Below, piece after piece: positions 55,902 to 64,000 of a stretch of 64,000 nt of DNA. Under the pieces are notes generated by a model. That model was not told where the DNA came from, searched no databases, and saw only the letters and a list, made by a program, of their open reading frames with translations. Every line of letters begins with the position of its first letter. The first letter of the stretch is position 1. The DNA is from JAAOII01 sp965207945 (GTDB taxonomy: Bacteria; Pseudomonadota; Gammaproteobacteria; CBDBNL01; JAAOII01): NCBI GenBank assembly GCA_965207945.1, contig OZ242303.1:558001-622000 (forward strand), read 5' to 3'. A program made the position numbers and the translations under genes.

Positions 55902-57359
55902 TCAATGAATATGTGAGGGAGTATGTGAATCGTGCTTGGAATGGGCTGGATTGCTTAAGTCCTTCATTATGTTTTTATGAAATCCTTGCAAATTATGTTC
56001 TTGAATATGAATGTCGTCGTTATCCCAGGAGCTTCCACTGCCAGAATCAGTATCAGGACTTATATCAATGCTATTGTGATGTGAGCACCAATCTGTTTCT
56101 AATTGAGTTGAAGAAGGCAACTTGTTAAATAACTCACTGAAATCATATTCGGGAAGAATTTGACGAGCTACATATTCGGCGCGTTGGCGCACACTCGGTG
56201 CTGCAAATCTATTTCTTTGCGCCCAATGGACTTTATGCGCTTGGCAATCAGTCCTATTATGTGCTAAATCATCCGCCACATCAGCAAAGCCCATATCTCT
56301 ATCCAGTGAGAAGAATTCCTTCATCATAATTTCTTCAAATAACATAGCAATATCTTCTTCTTTACTGTAGTGTCCGTATAAACTTGAGGCACCATCATAT
56401 TGAAAAGAGAATCCTACATCTGATGCCTGCCAATCTTGATAGCCAGCAGAATCTATGCCCCCATAATAAGCGCGGGCAAGGTTGGTTAGCTGATTGGCTA
56501 TAGGGTACTTATCTTGCAAGTTTTTTGAAATTCGTAACATTGGAATATCATTATTCCTACCATAATAAACCGCATCAGCGAAAGTTTCTTGAGGGTCAAG
56601 AAGTTCTAGTGCATGAGGGGGTAAATAGTCGTTGGCATGAGCTAATTCGTGGCTAAGCATAGCTGCAAAAATGCCTAATATATTCTGTAGCTGACGCTCA
56701 TCAACATTGTTAGCAGCAGATCCGCTTAATATAGGAGTTGTAGAGTTTTGTCCAACATAACGCCACTTCACTCTAAAGTTTAGCTGCTTACTTTTTTCTA
56801 TGCGCTCATCCTGATAAACTGCTACGTTGTCTTTTTCTTCTTGAGTTAGCCATAGAAAAGAGGGGTTTATGTAAATGCCGCCAGTAGCAGCCCAGTAGTG
56901 GGAAGGTCCCACGTAATCCGCTATAGCTATTCCAGTAACTGGACGAAATAAACGTAGATATTCACTAGGCAGCGCTGTTAATAATTCCTTAATCCGCTGT
57001 GTCATCCATGGCTCTGTGCTCCACACTCTTGCCATAATTGAATCAATGGTTATAGCGTTTGTTGTCAAGCCAAGTGGCGGTAGTTGTGATATTTTACAGG
57101 GTTTGGTAAACAAACATTTTTCTAAGCTATTTGTCTCAATCTCACTAGGGAAACTACGCGGCTGGAGATTGCTTGTAGATTGAAAGGCAACTGTTTGAAC
57201 CGCGCCATCTGCTGGCACCGATTGGTTGCCAGTCGTAACATTATTAATCTGCTGCTGTAAAGACACACTCTCCTCTGGGCTACAAGAACTCAGAACTATT
57301 AGCCCCGCAATCACAGATAATATCTTCAGGATGCTTGCTGGCTGAAATAAACTTCCCAT
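55902..57359 (-). CDS. Putative lipoprotein with HEXXH metallopeptidase motif
   Basis: 485 residues. The signal peptide ends in the lipobox LSSC (Cys26) with Ser at +2, which favours the outer membrane. SHELAHANDY contains an HEXXH zinc motif (His237, Glu238, His241), and a downstream glutamate such as that in MLFEEIMMKEF could be the third ligand. I do not recognise the family by name. The C terminus is His/Asp/Ser-rich and may bind metal. It lies directly upstream of the M16 gene on the same strand, so the two may work together in envelope proteolysis. That partnership is inference. Confidence 0.75.
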   Translation of the reverse strand: MGSLFQPASILKILSVIAGLIVLSSCSPEESVSLQQQINNVTTGNQSVPADGAVQTVAFQSTSNLQPRSFPSEIETNSLEKCLFTKPCKISQLPPLGLTTNAITIDSIMARVWSTEPWMTQRIKELLTALPSEYLRLFRPVTGIAIADYVGPSHYWAATGGIYINPSFLWLTQEEKDNVAVYQDERIEKSKQLNFRVKWRYVGQNSTTPILSGSAANNVDERQLQNILGIFAAMLSHELAHANDYLPPHALELLDPQETFADAVYYGRNNDIPMLRISKNLQDKYPIANQLTNLARAYYGGIDSAGYQDWQASDVGFSFQYDGASSLYGHYSKEEDIAMLFEEIMMKEFFSLDRDMGFADVADDLAHNRTDCQAHKVHWAQRNRFAAPSVRQRAEYVARQILPEYDFSELFNKLPSSTQLETDWCSHHNSIDISPDTDSGSGSSWDNDDIHIQEHNLQGFHKNIMKDLSNPAHSKHDSHTPSHIH

Positions 57360-57366
57360 AACGAGT

Positions 57367-57372
57367 ATTATA
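57367..57372 (-). promoter_or_regulatory. -10 box of the HEXXH lipoprotein gene
   Basis: TATAAT on the minus strand, 7 bases before the ATG at 57359. Confidence 0.5.
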
Positions 57373-57445
57373 CCTGATTTCCCTGTTTTTATAGCTTTTT
57401 TTGATATTTTTATATGCTTATATGCTTGAGTATAAAACTCTCTTA

Positions 57446-59035
57446 CTACATAGTAACCAATTCTTCGGCAATTGTTGGATGTATGCCTATAGTTTGAAGT
57501 AAGTCATCTTTGCTTAAACCTGCCGTATAACCAACAGCAAACCCTTGCATCATTTCTGCCGCGCCTTGTCCTGCTATATGGATACCAAGTATCTTATCGC
57601 TGCCTTTCTCACATATAAGTTTAATGAAAAACCTTTTCTTTTGTGAGGAAAATGCTTCTTGCATGGGGATGAAGTCCTTTTTGTATACATCAATGTTATA
57701 TGATTTTAGTGCTTGTTCTTCGCTAAGCCCAATTGCGGCTATCTCAGGACGGCAAAAAACTGCAGCTGGAATTTTCTTATAATCCAGCGGTTTGTATTTA
57801 GGCAAGGAACCAGAGGAACTAGAGGAATTAGAGGAATTCAAGGAATTAAGGGAATTAGATGAAGAAGAAATTTCGCCAAAATCAGATGCTATTAGCACTT
57901 TTGCCTCCGCTATAGCAACTGGGGTTAATTGAACTCTGTTGATAACGTCACCAATGGCGAAGATACCTTTTTGCGCGCTTTCATAATAGTCATTAACTTC
58001 AATTGCCCCTGCAGGAGAAACCTGCTCAGTCGTAGGTGATGTGCCAAAAACATTATTAAGCTGTAATGATGAGGTATTGGGCTTTCTGCCAGTGGCAAAG
58101 AGAACTGCATCGGCTTTAAGTTTTTGTGGCGATTCACCAAGCACATTAACTGTTATGGATGCATCTATTTCATCTGCATTTTTGTTTGTGGGGACAGCGT
58201 TTGCAGGTGCGGAGTTTGTGTTGCAGTTTAATGATTCAATATTGGTATTAAGCAGCACCCTTATATTGTTATGCTTTTGCATTTCTGCACTGGCAAATTC
58301 AGCTAGTTCTTCATCAAAGCCACGCAACAGACGCTGCGAGCGATTAACCAAAGTTACTTCACTACCCAAAGCGGCAAAAATACAAGCAAATTCAAGAGCA
58401 ATATAACCACCACCAAGAATACATAGTTTGCGTGGAAATGTTGGCAAACTGAACATATCATCTGAAATCAAGCCCAATTCATTGCCAGGAATATTTGGTT
58501 TAGTAGCTGACCCTCCACTGGCAATTAGAATCTTAGGCGCGCTGAAACTATCAATAGCATCATCTTTAAGCTTATTTAAGTTAGATGACTCTTCTCCACG
58601 GGCGGAGCGCGGCTCCGCCCCTACGACTGCAACCTCGTTCGGCGAAAGAAAGTAACCATATCCATTAACCATATCTACCTCTGAATCCTTTAGTAGTTTG
58701 CAATAAATTTCTTGTAAACGGTTTGTTTCTTGGTTGACATTATTTCTTAATTTGTCCCAGTTTATTTGATGAGATCCACTAATAGAGTTATCTGTAGGTG
58801 AATTGCTATCCCAGCCATAATCCACAGCGCTGTTAAAATATCGCCCATAGTCAGCAGCAAACACCAAAAACTTTTTAGGCACACATCCAAGATTTACACA
58901 GGTGCCTCCCCAATGCCGTCCTTCTATGATAAGAGTTTTAAGCCCTTTTGCCGCAGCTAATCTAGCTGCGCGGACTCCGCCAGAACCCGCGCCAATAACT
59001 ATAAAGTCATATTTTTTTGTAACCATTGACTCCAT
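57446..59035 (-). CDS. gor: Glutathione reductase, with repeat insertions
   Basis: FAD-dependent reduction of oxidised glutathione with NADPH. GAGSGG near residue 15 binds FAD. The redox pair is Cys46/Cys51 in GGTCVNLGC. LGGGYIALEFA is the NADPH fold, ATGRKPNT and the FAIGDV motif follow, and His519/Glu524 form the C-terminal catalytic pair. At 529 residues it is about 80 longer than E. coli Gor. One insertion (about residues 137-165) begins with a palindromic repeat core (58599-58626) read as VVGAEPRSARGEE. Another (near residues 390-411) is a Ser/Asn/Leu run from 9-base tandem units (57804-57865). A start at ATG 59026 would give TAAAAT seven bases upstream. Confidence 0.94.
   Translation of the reverse strand: MESMVTKKYDFIVIGAGSGGVRAARLAAAKGLKTLIIEGRHWGGTCVNLGCVPKKFLVFAADYGRYFNSAVDYGWDSNSPTDNSISGSHQINWDKLRNNVNQETNRLQEIYCKLLKDSEVDMVNGYGYFLSPNEVAVVGAEPRSARGEESSNLNKLKDDAIDSFSAPKILIASGGSATKPNIPGNELGLISDDMFSLPTFPRKLCILGGGYIALEFACIFAALGSEVTLVNRSQRLLRGFDEELAEFASAEMQKHNNIRVLLNTNIESLNCNTNSAPANAVPTNKNADEIDASITVNVLGESPQKLKADAVLFATGRKPNTSSLQLNNVFGTSPTTEQVSPAGAIEVNDYYESAQKGIFAIGDVINRVQLTPVAIAEAKVLIASDFGEISSSSNSLNSLNSSNSSSSSGSLPKYKPLDYKKIPAAVFCRPEIAAIGLSEEQALKSYNIDVYKKDFIPMQEAFSSQKKRFFIKLICEKGSDKILGIHIAGQGAAEMMQGFAVGYTAGLSKDDLLQTIGIHPTIAEELVTM
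57804..57865 (-). repeat. 9-bp tandem units in gor
   Basis: Plus-strand units of the form GAGGAATTA, partly degenerate, read on the coding strand as repeated S-N-S/L-N-S residues. Confidence 0.75.
58599..58626 (-). repeat. Palindromic repeat core inside gor
   Basis: GGGCGGAGC-GCG-GCTCCGCCC followed by CCTACGA on the plus strand. On the gor coding strand it has the same orientation as the murE cores but is read in a different frame, with no stop codon. Confidence 0.85.
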
Positions 59036-59039
59036 TTTA
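59034..59039 (-). promoter_or_regulatory. -10-like box of gor
   Basis: TAAAAT on the minus strand, 7 bases before the alternative gor start at 59026. It overlaps the first annotated ATG (59035). Confidence 0.3.
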
Positions 59040-59065
59040 CACTTTAACCAACACTGCTGTATAAT
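59036..59065 (+). promoter_or_regulatory. Promoter of the GT25 gene (leaderless type)
   Basis: TTTACA (59036-59041), 18-base spacer, TATAAT (59060-59065), then 7 bases to the ATG at 59073. Confidence 0.6.
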
Positions 59066-59072
59066 TTGAATT

Positions 59073-59951
59073 ATGAGTATAGATATTCCTGTTTATCTAA
59101 TTAACCTGGCGTGGGCAAGTGAAAGGAGAGAACGTATGGAAGCCCATCTCAAAGATATTAATCTTTCTTATGAGTTGGTTACCGCAACTGACGGAAATTT
59201 CTTGAGTGAATATGACAATTTGAGATACAACATGAATAAAAATTCTCCTTACTTGTCACGTTTACTTACAACAGGAGAAAGGGGATGCTCTATATCTCAT
59301 CGCAATGTCTATGAGATGATTCTACAGAGAAATCAGGACTACGCTTTAATTTTAGAAGATGATGCGGTTATTACTGATGATGCGTTAACTTTCCTGCGTA
59401 ATATCAAGAATATTCCTATAGAATGGAACCTCATTTACTTAGGGTATTATGTTCATACACTTGGCGAACCATTTTTCAAAACATCTTTGTATCCCATAAG
59501 CTTGTGGAAAAATCGTAAATTGAACTTCTTAAACTCAAAGGATTATCGCATAGGCAAGTTTATTCTTAGACCACGCGGTGCATTTGGTTATATCATTACA
59601 CGCAAGGCGGCAAGAATGGTATTAGAATATAGCAGAAAAAACAATGCTCTGATGTCTGATAGATATTTGTCTTCCTGTGAAATCCCTGGCACCTTGGGCA
59701 TTAGTCCAAGTTTGTTGTATCATAATGATGAAAAAATAGAAAGGTGTATATTAGGAAGACCTTTAGCCGCTCCCCATTACAATGTTGCTATAAGGTCATT
59801 GAATAAAATAGAGAACTGGTTGATTAGAATATTTCCCTTTACTAAGTTATTAACCAGATTTATGCGATTGGCAATTCGCCGCATTCGTGCCACAATGCTT
59901 TTTGTATTGTCGCGTGATTATGTGAAAGGAAGCGTTGACCCAGATATTTAA
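59073..59951 (+). CDS. Glycosyltransferase family 25 protein
   Basis: Probable lipopolysaccharide or oligosaccharide glycosyltransferase, cytoplasmic face of the inner membrane. 292 residues. The N-terminal IPVYLINLAWASERRERM, the GCSISHRNVYEMI block and the acidic LILEDDAVIT motif (metal and sugar-nucleotide binding) are characteristic of GT25. A Lys/Arg-rich hydrophobic C terminus could contact the membrane. Its 3' end overlaps the convergent mfd by four bases. Acceptor and sugar are unknown. Confidence 0.88.
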   Translation: MSIDIPVYLINLAWASERRERMEAHLKDINLSYELVTATDGNFLSEYDNLRYNMNKNSPYLSRLLTTGERGCSISHRNVYEMILQRNQDYALILEDDAVITDDALTFLRNIKNIPIEWNLIYLGYYVHTLGEPFFKTSLYPISLWKNRKLNFLNSKDYRIGKFILRPRGAFGYIITRKAARMVLEYSRKNNALMSDRYLSSCEIPGTLGISPSLLYHNDEKIERCILGRPLAAPHYNVAIRSLNKIENWLIRIFPFTKLLTRFMRLAIRRIRATMLFVLSRDYVKGSVDPDI

Positions 59952-62900
59952 AGAGAATCTTGGATCGCGATTAAAATACGATTAACCTCAGATAGTTGCT
60001 TGGCATCATCAGTGCCACTACAACGAAAATGCAAAGATCCATTAAATGAGTCATTCTTAACTTCAGCCCCGTCCCCCTCCATCTTGAATCCGTAGTTATG
60101 CGGGTCTTCTTCCATAAGTTCGCGGCATCTATTAATTGTTTGCGTAAATTCTTTACTTATGAGAGCTTTTCCAATAGTCCTGGCAAGGGTTAATTTGGTT
60201 ATACCCAGTTGTTGCGCCATTATTCTAATATGGTGTATTTCAAACAGGTTGGCGGCGTAAGGAGGCAGTTCGCCATACTTATCTTTTAGCTCTTTCCTGA
60301 TGGCATTAAGAGTTGTTTCATTGCCAGTTGCCATTCTCTTATATGTTATCAATCTTTCGTACACATCATCTATGTAATCATCTGGCAATAAAGCGCTTAC
60401 CGTAATATCCACCTCACTATTAATCTCAGGTAGCACAGGAGCGGGGGGTGCTGAGGTGAGAGCGGGGGGGGCATTATTGGGGGTGGCACCAGCAGGCCGA
60501 GCAGAGTCGGCAAAAGCATTATTGCTATCTTTATGCTCAGTGCTGGGCTTTTGCTGTTTTTGTTTTTGCTTCCTCTGCAGCGAAAGTACTGTTTTTTCTA
60601 ACATTTGAGTATATAGTTCAAGCCCTATTTTTTGAATGGAGCCACTTTGCTCGGTTCCCAGAATCTCTCCAGCTCCGCGTATTTCTAAATCATTGGCAGC
60701 AAGATTAAAACCCAAACCAGGCAACGAGCTATCACCAACCGCTTTGATTCTTTTGGCTGCTTTGCTTTTAATCCCGCTCTCATTTGAAATTAAAAAGTAA
60801 GCAAATGCCTGCCTCTTGCGCCTACCTACTCTGCCGCGCATCTGATGTAATTGGGCTAAGCCAAAGTTCTCGGCTTTTTCTATTATTATGGTGTTAGCGT
60901 TTGGGACATCCAAACCATTTTCTATGATAGTGGTGGATACCAATATGGCAATTTTCTTGTGATAAAAATCATGCATTGTTTCTTCTAATTGCCACTTATC
61001 CATAGAACCATGGATGATAGCGCTCCTTACATCGGGGAATAGTTTACCCAGTGAGTCAGCTTTTTGTTGAATAGCCGCTATGTTGTTATACACATAATAA
61101 ACCTGCCCATCACGCATCAACTCGCGAGTAATTGCTTCTTTGATTATTTCATCGCTATGACCGCCAACATAAGTTTTTATAGGCAGCCGCCCTGGTGGCG
61201 GCGACGCCATTAAAGAAATATCACGCAAGCCAGATAATGCCAGGTTAAGAGTTCTGGGAATAGGGGTGGCGGTGAGTGAAAGAATATCCACATCCTCGCG
61301 CAAGGATTTTAGCTTCTCTTTTTGTCGCACACCAAAGCGGTGTTCTTCATCAATAATGACCAAGCCAAGATTCTTGAAAGCCATACTTTTGCTGAGTAGG
61401 GCATGAGTACCTATAATTATGTCTGCCTTTCCTTTGACAATATCCTCTTTAATTTGTTTAACATTTTTGCTACCACTTAATCTGGTTAGTTGTTTAATAA
61501 TAAACGGGGTATTCGCAAATCTGTTGGAGAAGGTTTGTAAATGCTGTCCCGCTAAAATGGTGGTGGGGACTAACAAGGCAACTTGATACCCTGATGCCGC
61601 GGCAATATAAGCAGCCCTCATAGCAACTTCGGTTTTGCCAAATCCTACATCCCCGCAAACAAGGCGGTCGGTTTTTTTCTCTGCCAGCATATCCTTCAGA
61701 ACATCATTAATTGCTTTTAATTGATCTTCGGTCTCGGCATAAGGAAAGCCAGCGCTGAACTCTTCGTATTCATTGGTCGGCGGCATAAAAGTAATTCCCT
61801 TACGATTCGCTCTTTTAGCATATAGTTCTAACAATGAAGCGGCACTATCTTCTATCTTGCGCATAGCATTTGCTTTGCGGATACTCCATTGTTTGCTGCC
61901 CAGCTTATCCAAAGAATGTTGTCGTTCTCCTCTGCCTATGTATCTGGATAAAAGATGTAGATTATGCACTGGCAAATAAAGTTTAGTTTGCTCGGCATAT
62001 TCAATGCTTATATATTCGCTGCAATAATCCTGATGAGTGATTTGCTCCAAGCCAAGAAATTTACCGACTCCATGCTCCGTATGAACCACAAGTTCACCAG
62101 GGGCAATGTGGGCAATATTTTTTATTAGCAGCTGTGACTGCGGAGCAAAAGCAGCGGTAGAAGATTTAACTTCGCTTGATTGGTGGATACTCTCATTGAA
62201 TATATTGTTTTCGGTTATGATAGCCCATTCTGTGTGACATATTCCATCTGTTATGTCCACCAACATAAGCCCGACAGTGTTTGTATCTTTTGTGTTTTTT
62301 GAATTGATAAAGCTGTCCCAATCGCTGAACACTGCGTAGTTAATTTTTGCTTGTTCAAGCCAGCTTTTTAATAACTCCTTGCGGCGCATTGAAGATGCGC
62401 ATATTAATATTTTGCCCTCATATTGCTTGCTAAATTTTGCAAGCTTTTCTAGCTTGATGTCGGACTCCATTCGCGCTCTTAAGTCAGGCAAATCCGAAGC
62501 ATCAAGCTTTTTCTGAGAATCTTCATATAGGTTTTGCTTCCCTTTTAATTGATCCTTTAATTGTTCAACAGACAAGTATAGAAAATTAGGAGGTAACAAA
62601 ACAGCGCTTTCTCCGCCCAGTGTTTCGTATCTTAACTTTGCATCATCTATTAGTTGCTGAGCGTGGTTGAAAATATCTTCCGCATAAAACACTTGATGAG
62701 ATGTTATGGATGCCGATAAATAATCAAAATAGCTCTCTAAGGTTTTGCCTGTTGGTTTATCAGGTGGGGTATCAGGAGATTTATCCAGGGGGGTATTCTT
62801 GCTGCCTTCAAAGAAAAATGGTAAAAATGATTCTATGCCTTGAGGAATTAGCCCTTGCTTAATCTCTTTGTATGTGGGGTGAAGTCGCGCTTCTCCGCTA

Positions 62901-63667
62901 AAGAATCTTTGCCACGAACGGCAAAAGCATTGACGAGCATCTTCTGATACGGGATATTCTGTTGAGGGAAGAATATTAATGCTTGGGACGGTTTCTATGC
63001 TTGTTTGTTCTTCTACAGAGAAACTACGCAGTGAAACGACAGTATCATCTAACAGTTCAATTCTATAGGGAAGAGGGGAGGCGGCTGGAAACATATCCAT
63101 TATGGCGCCGCGCACCGCCATTTCGCCTGGTTGTCGGACAAAATTGCATTTAATATATCCATTATTAATCAACTGCTCGCTGAATGCTTGGTAATCCAGA
63201 GTTTGTCCAGTTTTTATTGCTAAGCCACGCCCTAAAAAATAAGAACGGGGTGCCAGCAATCTTATTAAGGTGTTGATGCCAATTAAAAGAATCTGGTATT
63301 CGCCACTAAGCATACGATATATGCTTTTAATTCTTTTGGAAGCAAGCATCTTGCCTGGAGAGAATGAATCATAAGGCAGATTTTCATTATCTGGTATAAG
63401 CAGGGCTGCTGACTCATTAGGTTGTTGAGTATTATTCTCTGATGTTTCTCCTGAATTTTCTTTTGGGTTTTTCTCTAAGTTCCCCTCTAAGCTTTCCTCT
63501 AAGCTCTCCCCGGAACTATTCCCAGATTTAAGAAAAAAATTAAGCTGCCGCTGGACTTCGTAACTTTGAGCGGCTCCAGCAGTTATGACAAGTATTTTCT
63601 TATCATTCTGTTGTGCTACTTGAGAGGCGACCCTATACGCAAGGATGGAGGATGAATTGTCAGTCAA
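59948..63667 (-). CDS. mfd: Transcription-repair coupling factor Mfd
   Basis: Releases RNA polymerase stalled at lesions and recruits UvrA. 1239 residues (1148 in E. coli). The UvrB-like N-terminal region is followed by the polymerase-interaction domain with GELVVHTEHGVGKF. The helicase motor has Walker A GDVGFGKTE, Walker B DEEHRFG and TATPIPRTL, then QMRGRVGRR and the C-terminal TRCF domain. Extra length comes from low-complexity inserts: SLEESLEGNLEKNPKENS near residue 55, a PLDKSPDTPPDKP linker near 295, and a Gln/Lys-Pro/Ala linker before the last domain. The start is TTG (63667), with no nearer ATG. It lies 55 bases after dsbD on the same strand. Confidence 0.96.
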   Translation of the reverse strand: MTDNSSSILAYRVASQVAQQNDKKILVITAGAAQSYEVQRQLNFFLKSGNSSGESLEESLEGNLEKNPKENSGETSENNTQQPNESAALLIPDNENLPYDSFSPGKMLASKRIKSIYRMLSGEYQILLIGINTLIRLLAPRSYFLGRGLAIKTGQTLDYQAFSEQLINNGYIKCNFVRQPGEMAVRGAIMDMFPAASPLPYRIELLDDTVVSLRSFSVEEQTSIETVPSINILPSTEYPVSEDARQCFCRSWQRFFSGEARLHPTYKEIKQGLIPQGIESFLPFFFEGSKNTPLDKSPDTPPDKPTGKTLESYFDYLSASITSHQVFYAEDIFNHAQQLIDDAKLRYETLGGESAVLLPPNFLYLSVEQLKDQLKGKQNLYEDSQKKLDASDLPDLRARMESDIKLEKLAKFSKQYEGKILICASSMRRKELLKSWLEQAKINYAVFSDWDSFINSKNTKDTNTVGLMLVDITDGICHTEWAIITENNIFNESIHQSSEVKSSTAAFAPQSQLLIKNIAHIAPGELVVHTEHGVGKFLGLEQITHQDYCSEYISIEYAEQTKLYLPVHNLHLLSRYIGRGERQHSLDKLGSKQWSIRKANAMRKIEDSAASLLELYAKRANRKGITFMPPTNEYEEFSAGFPYAETEDQLKAINDVLKDMLAEKKTDRLVCGDVGFGKTEVAMRAAYIAAASGYQVALLVPTTILAGQHLQTFSNRFANTPFIIKQLTRLSGSKNVKQIKEDIVKGKADIIIGTHALLSKSMAFKNLGLVIIDEEHRFGVRQKEKLKSLREDVDILSLTATPIPRTLNLALSGLRDISLMASPPPGRLPIKTYVGGHSDEIIKEAITRELMRDGQVYYVYNNIAAIQQKADSLGKLFPDVRSAIIHGSMDKWQLEETMHDFYHKKIAILVSTTIIENGLDVPNANTIIIEKAENFGLAQLHQMRGRVGRRKRQAFAYFLISNESGIKSKAAKRIKAVGDSSLPGLGFNLAANDLEIRGAGEILGTEQSGSIQKIGLELYTQMLEKTVLSLQRKQKQKQQKPSTEHKDSNNAFADSARPAGATPNNAPPALTSAPPAPVLPEINSEVDITVSALLPDDYIDDVYERLITYKRMATGNETTLNAIRKELKDKYGELPPYAANLFEIHHIRIMAQQLGITKLTLARTIGKALISKEFTQTINRCRELMEEDPHNYGFKMEGDGAEVKNDSFNGSLHFRCSGTDDAKQLSEVNRILIAIQDSL

Positions 63668-63722
63668 CGACTTGCCAGAGTTTGTTTAGATATTTGATTT
63701 GCTGATTGTTTTCCAACTTATA

Positions 63723-64000
63723 TTAATTGACTATCTGACTTAATCTTTGCGTCATTATCCTCTTATTGAAGTTGCCAATAAGGGTGAGTCCTTTTAATTG
63801 GATTGCCTCTTCATCTAAGAAAATGATAGTGGGCGGACCAAATATGTTGAAATACTCCATCATCTGACGTGATGATGTTGCCGTGCTGGTTATATCGGCT
63901 TTAATAAGGTTGAAAGAACTAAGCTGACTTTTTATGTCTTCGTCGTTGAATACCAGCCATTCAATCTCGCGACAGGAGACACACCAATCTGCATAGTAGT
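63723..64000 (-). CDS. dsbD: Thiol:disulfide interchange protein DsbD, C-terminal end (partial)
   Basis: Open from the window edge to a TAA at 63723; 92 residues visible. ADWCVSCREIEWLVFND is the thioredoxin-like C-terminal domain of DsbD, whose Cys pair takes electrons from the membrane domain to keep periplasmic thiols reduced. NIFGPPTIIFLDE gives the cis-Pro loop. The membrane and N-terminal parts would lie beyond the window. A shorter CcdA/thioredoxin protein cannot be excluded. Confidence 0.85.
   Translation of the reverse strand, partial: YYADWCVSCREIEWLVFNDEDIKSQLSSFNLIKADITSTATSSRQMMEYFNIFGPPTIIFLDEEAIQLKGLTLIGNFNKRIMTQRLSQIVN

Overview
The window looks like a chromosome segment of a gammaproteobacterium of moderate to low GC. 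Three things point there: the gene order leuD/leuB-asd-fimV, the order trmJ-cysE and pyrG-kdsA-eno, and an FtsZ that ends in a gammaproteobacterial-type tail (PTFLRRQMD). KdsA and two lipoproteins indicate a Gram-negative envelope. I cannot place the lineage more closely.

Layout. (1) 1-19.4 kb: two tandem paralogous genes for giant secreted proteins. The first is cut by the window edge. The second is a complete 3687-residue lipoprotein with cadherin-like and immunoglobulin-like modules and a shared, unrecognised C-terminal module. Both end in the same terminator, and a broken leuD start lies between them as a scar of the duplication. (2) 19.5-24.2 kb: leuD, leuB (opposite strand), asd and a small fimV. 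(3) 24.3-40.9 kb: a division and cell-wall (dcw) cluster: mraZ, rsmH, ftsL, ftsI, murE, murF, mraY, murD, ftsW, murG, murC, ftsQ, ftsA, ftsZ. It lacks murB, ddl and lpxC. Ahead of mraZ is a 10-bp phased TGG array that fits an MraZ operator. (4) 41-47.4 kb: htpX, trmJ, cysE, tRNA-Gly(CCC), pyrG, kdsA, eno. (5) 47.5-64 kb, mostly minus strand: a CcrM-like orphan DNA methyltransferase, recG, a queuosine-precursor-type transporter, an aspartate aminotransferase, an M16 peptidase, an HEXXH lipoprotein, glutathione reductase, a GT25 glycosyltransferase (plus strand), mfd and the 3' end of dsbD.

Three genome-wide habits stand out. First, nearly every gene that heads a transcription unit has a TATAAT-like -10 box only 6-9 nt before its start codon, which predicts leaderless mRNAs; many operon-internal genes also lack a Shine-Dalgarno sequence. 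Second, a GC-rich palindromic repeat (stem GGGCGGAGC / GCTCCGCCC) occurs between genes inside a roughly 100-bp element, and its bare core also sits inside murE (twice) and gor (once), read through in two different frames. Third, short tandem duplications are common. In-frame 6-12 bp units extend ftsL, murE, murF, ftsQ, pyrG, gor, the M16 gene and mfd, and duplicated gene junctions include a 78-bp copy at murE/murF.

The genes serve leucine and lysine/threonine precursor synthesis, peptidoglycan synthesis and division, KDO, nucleotide and cysteine synthesis, DNA repair, and redox and envelope maintenance. The giant lipoprotein locus is the clearest accessory region. No phage, transposase or CRISPR array was seen.
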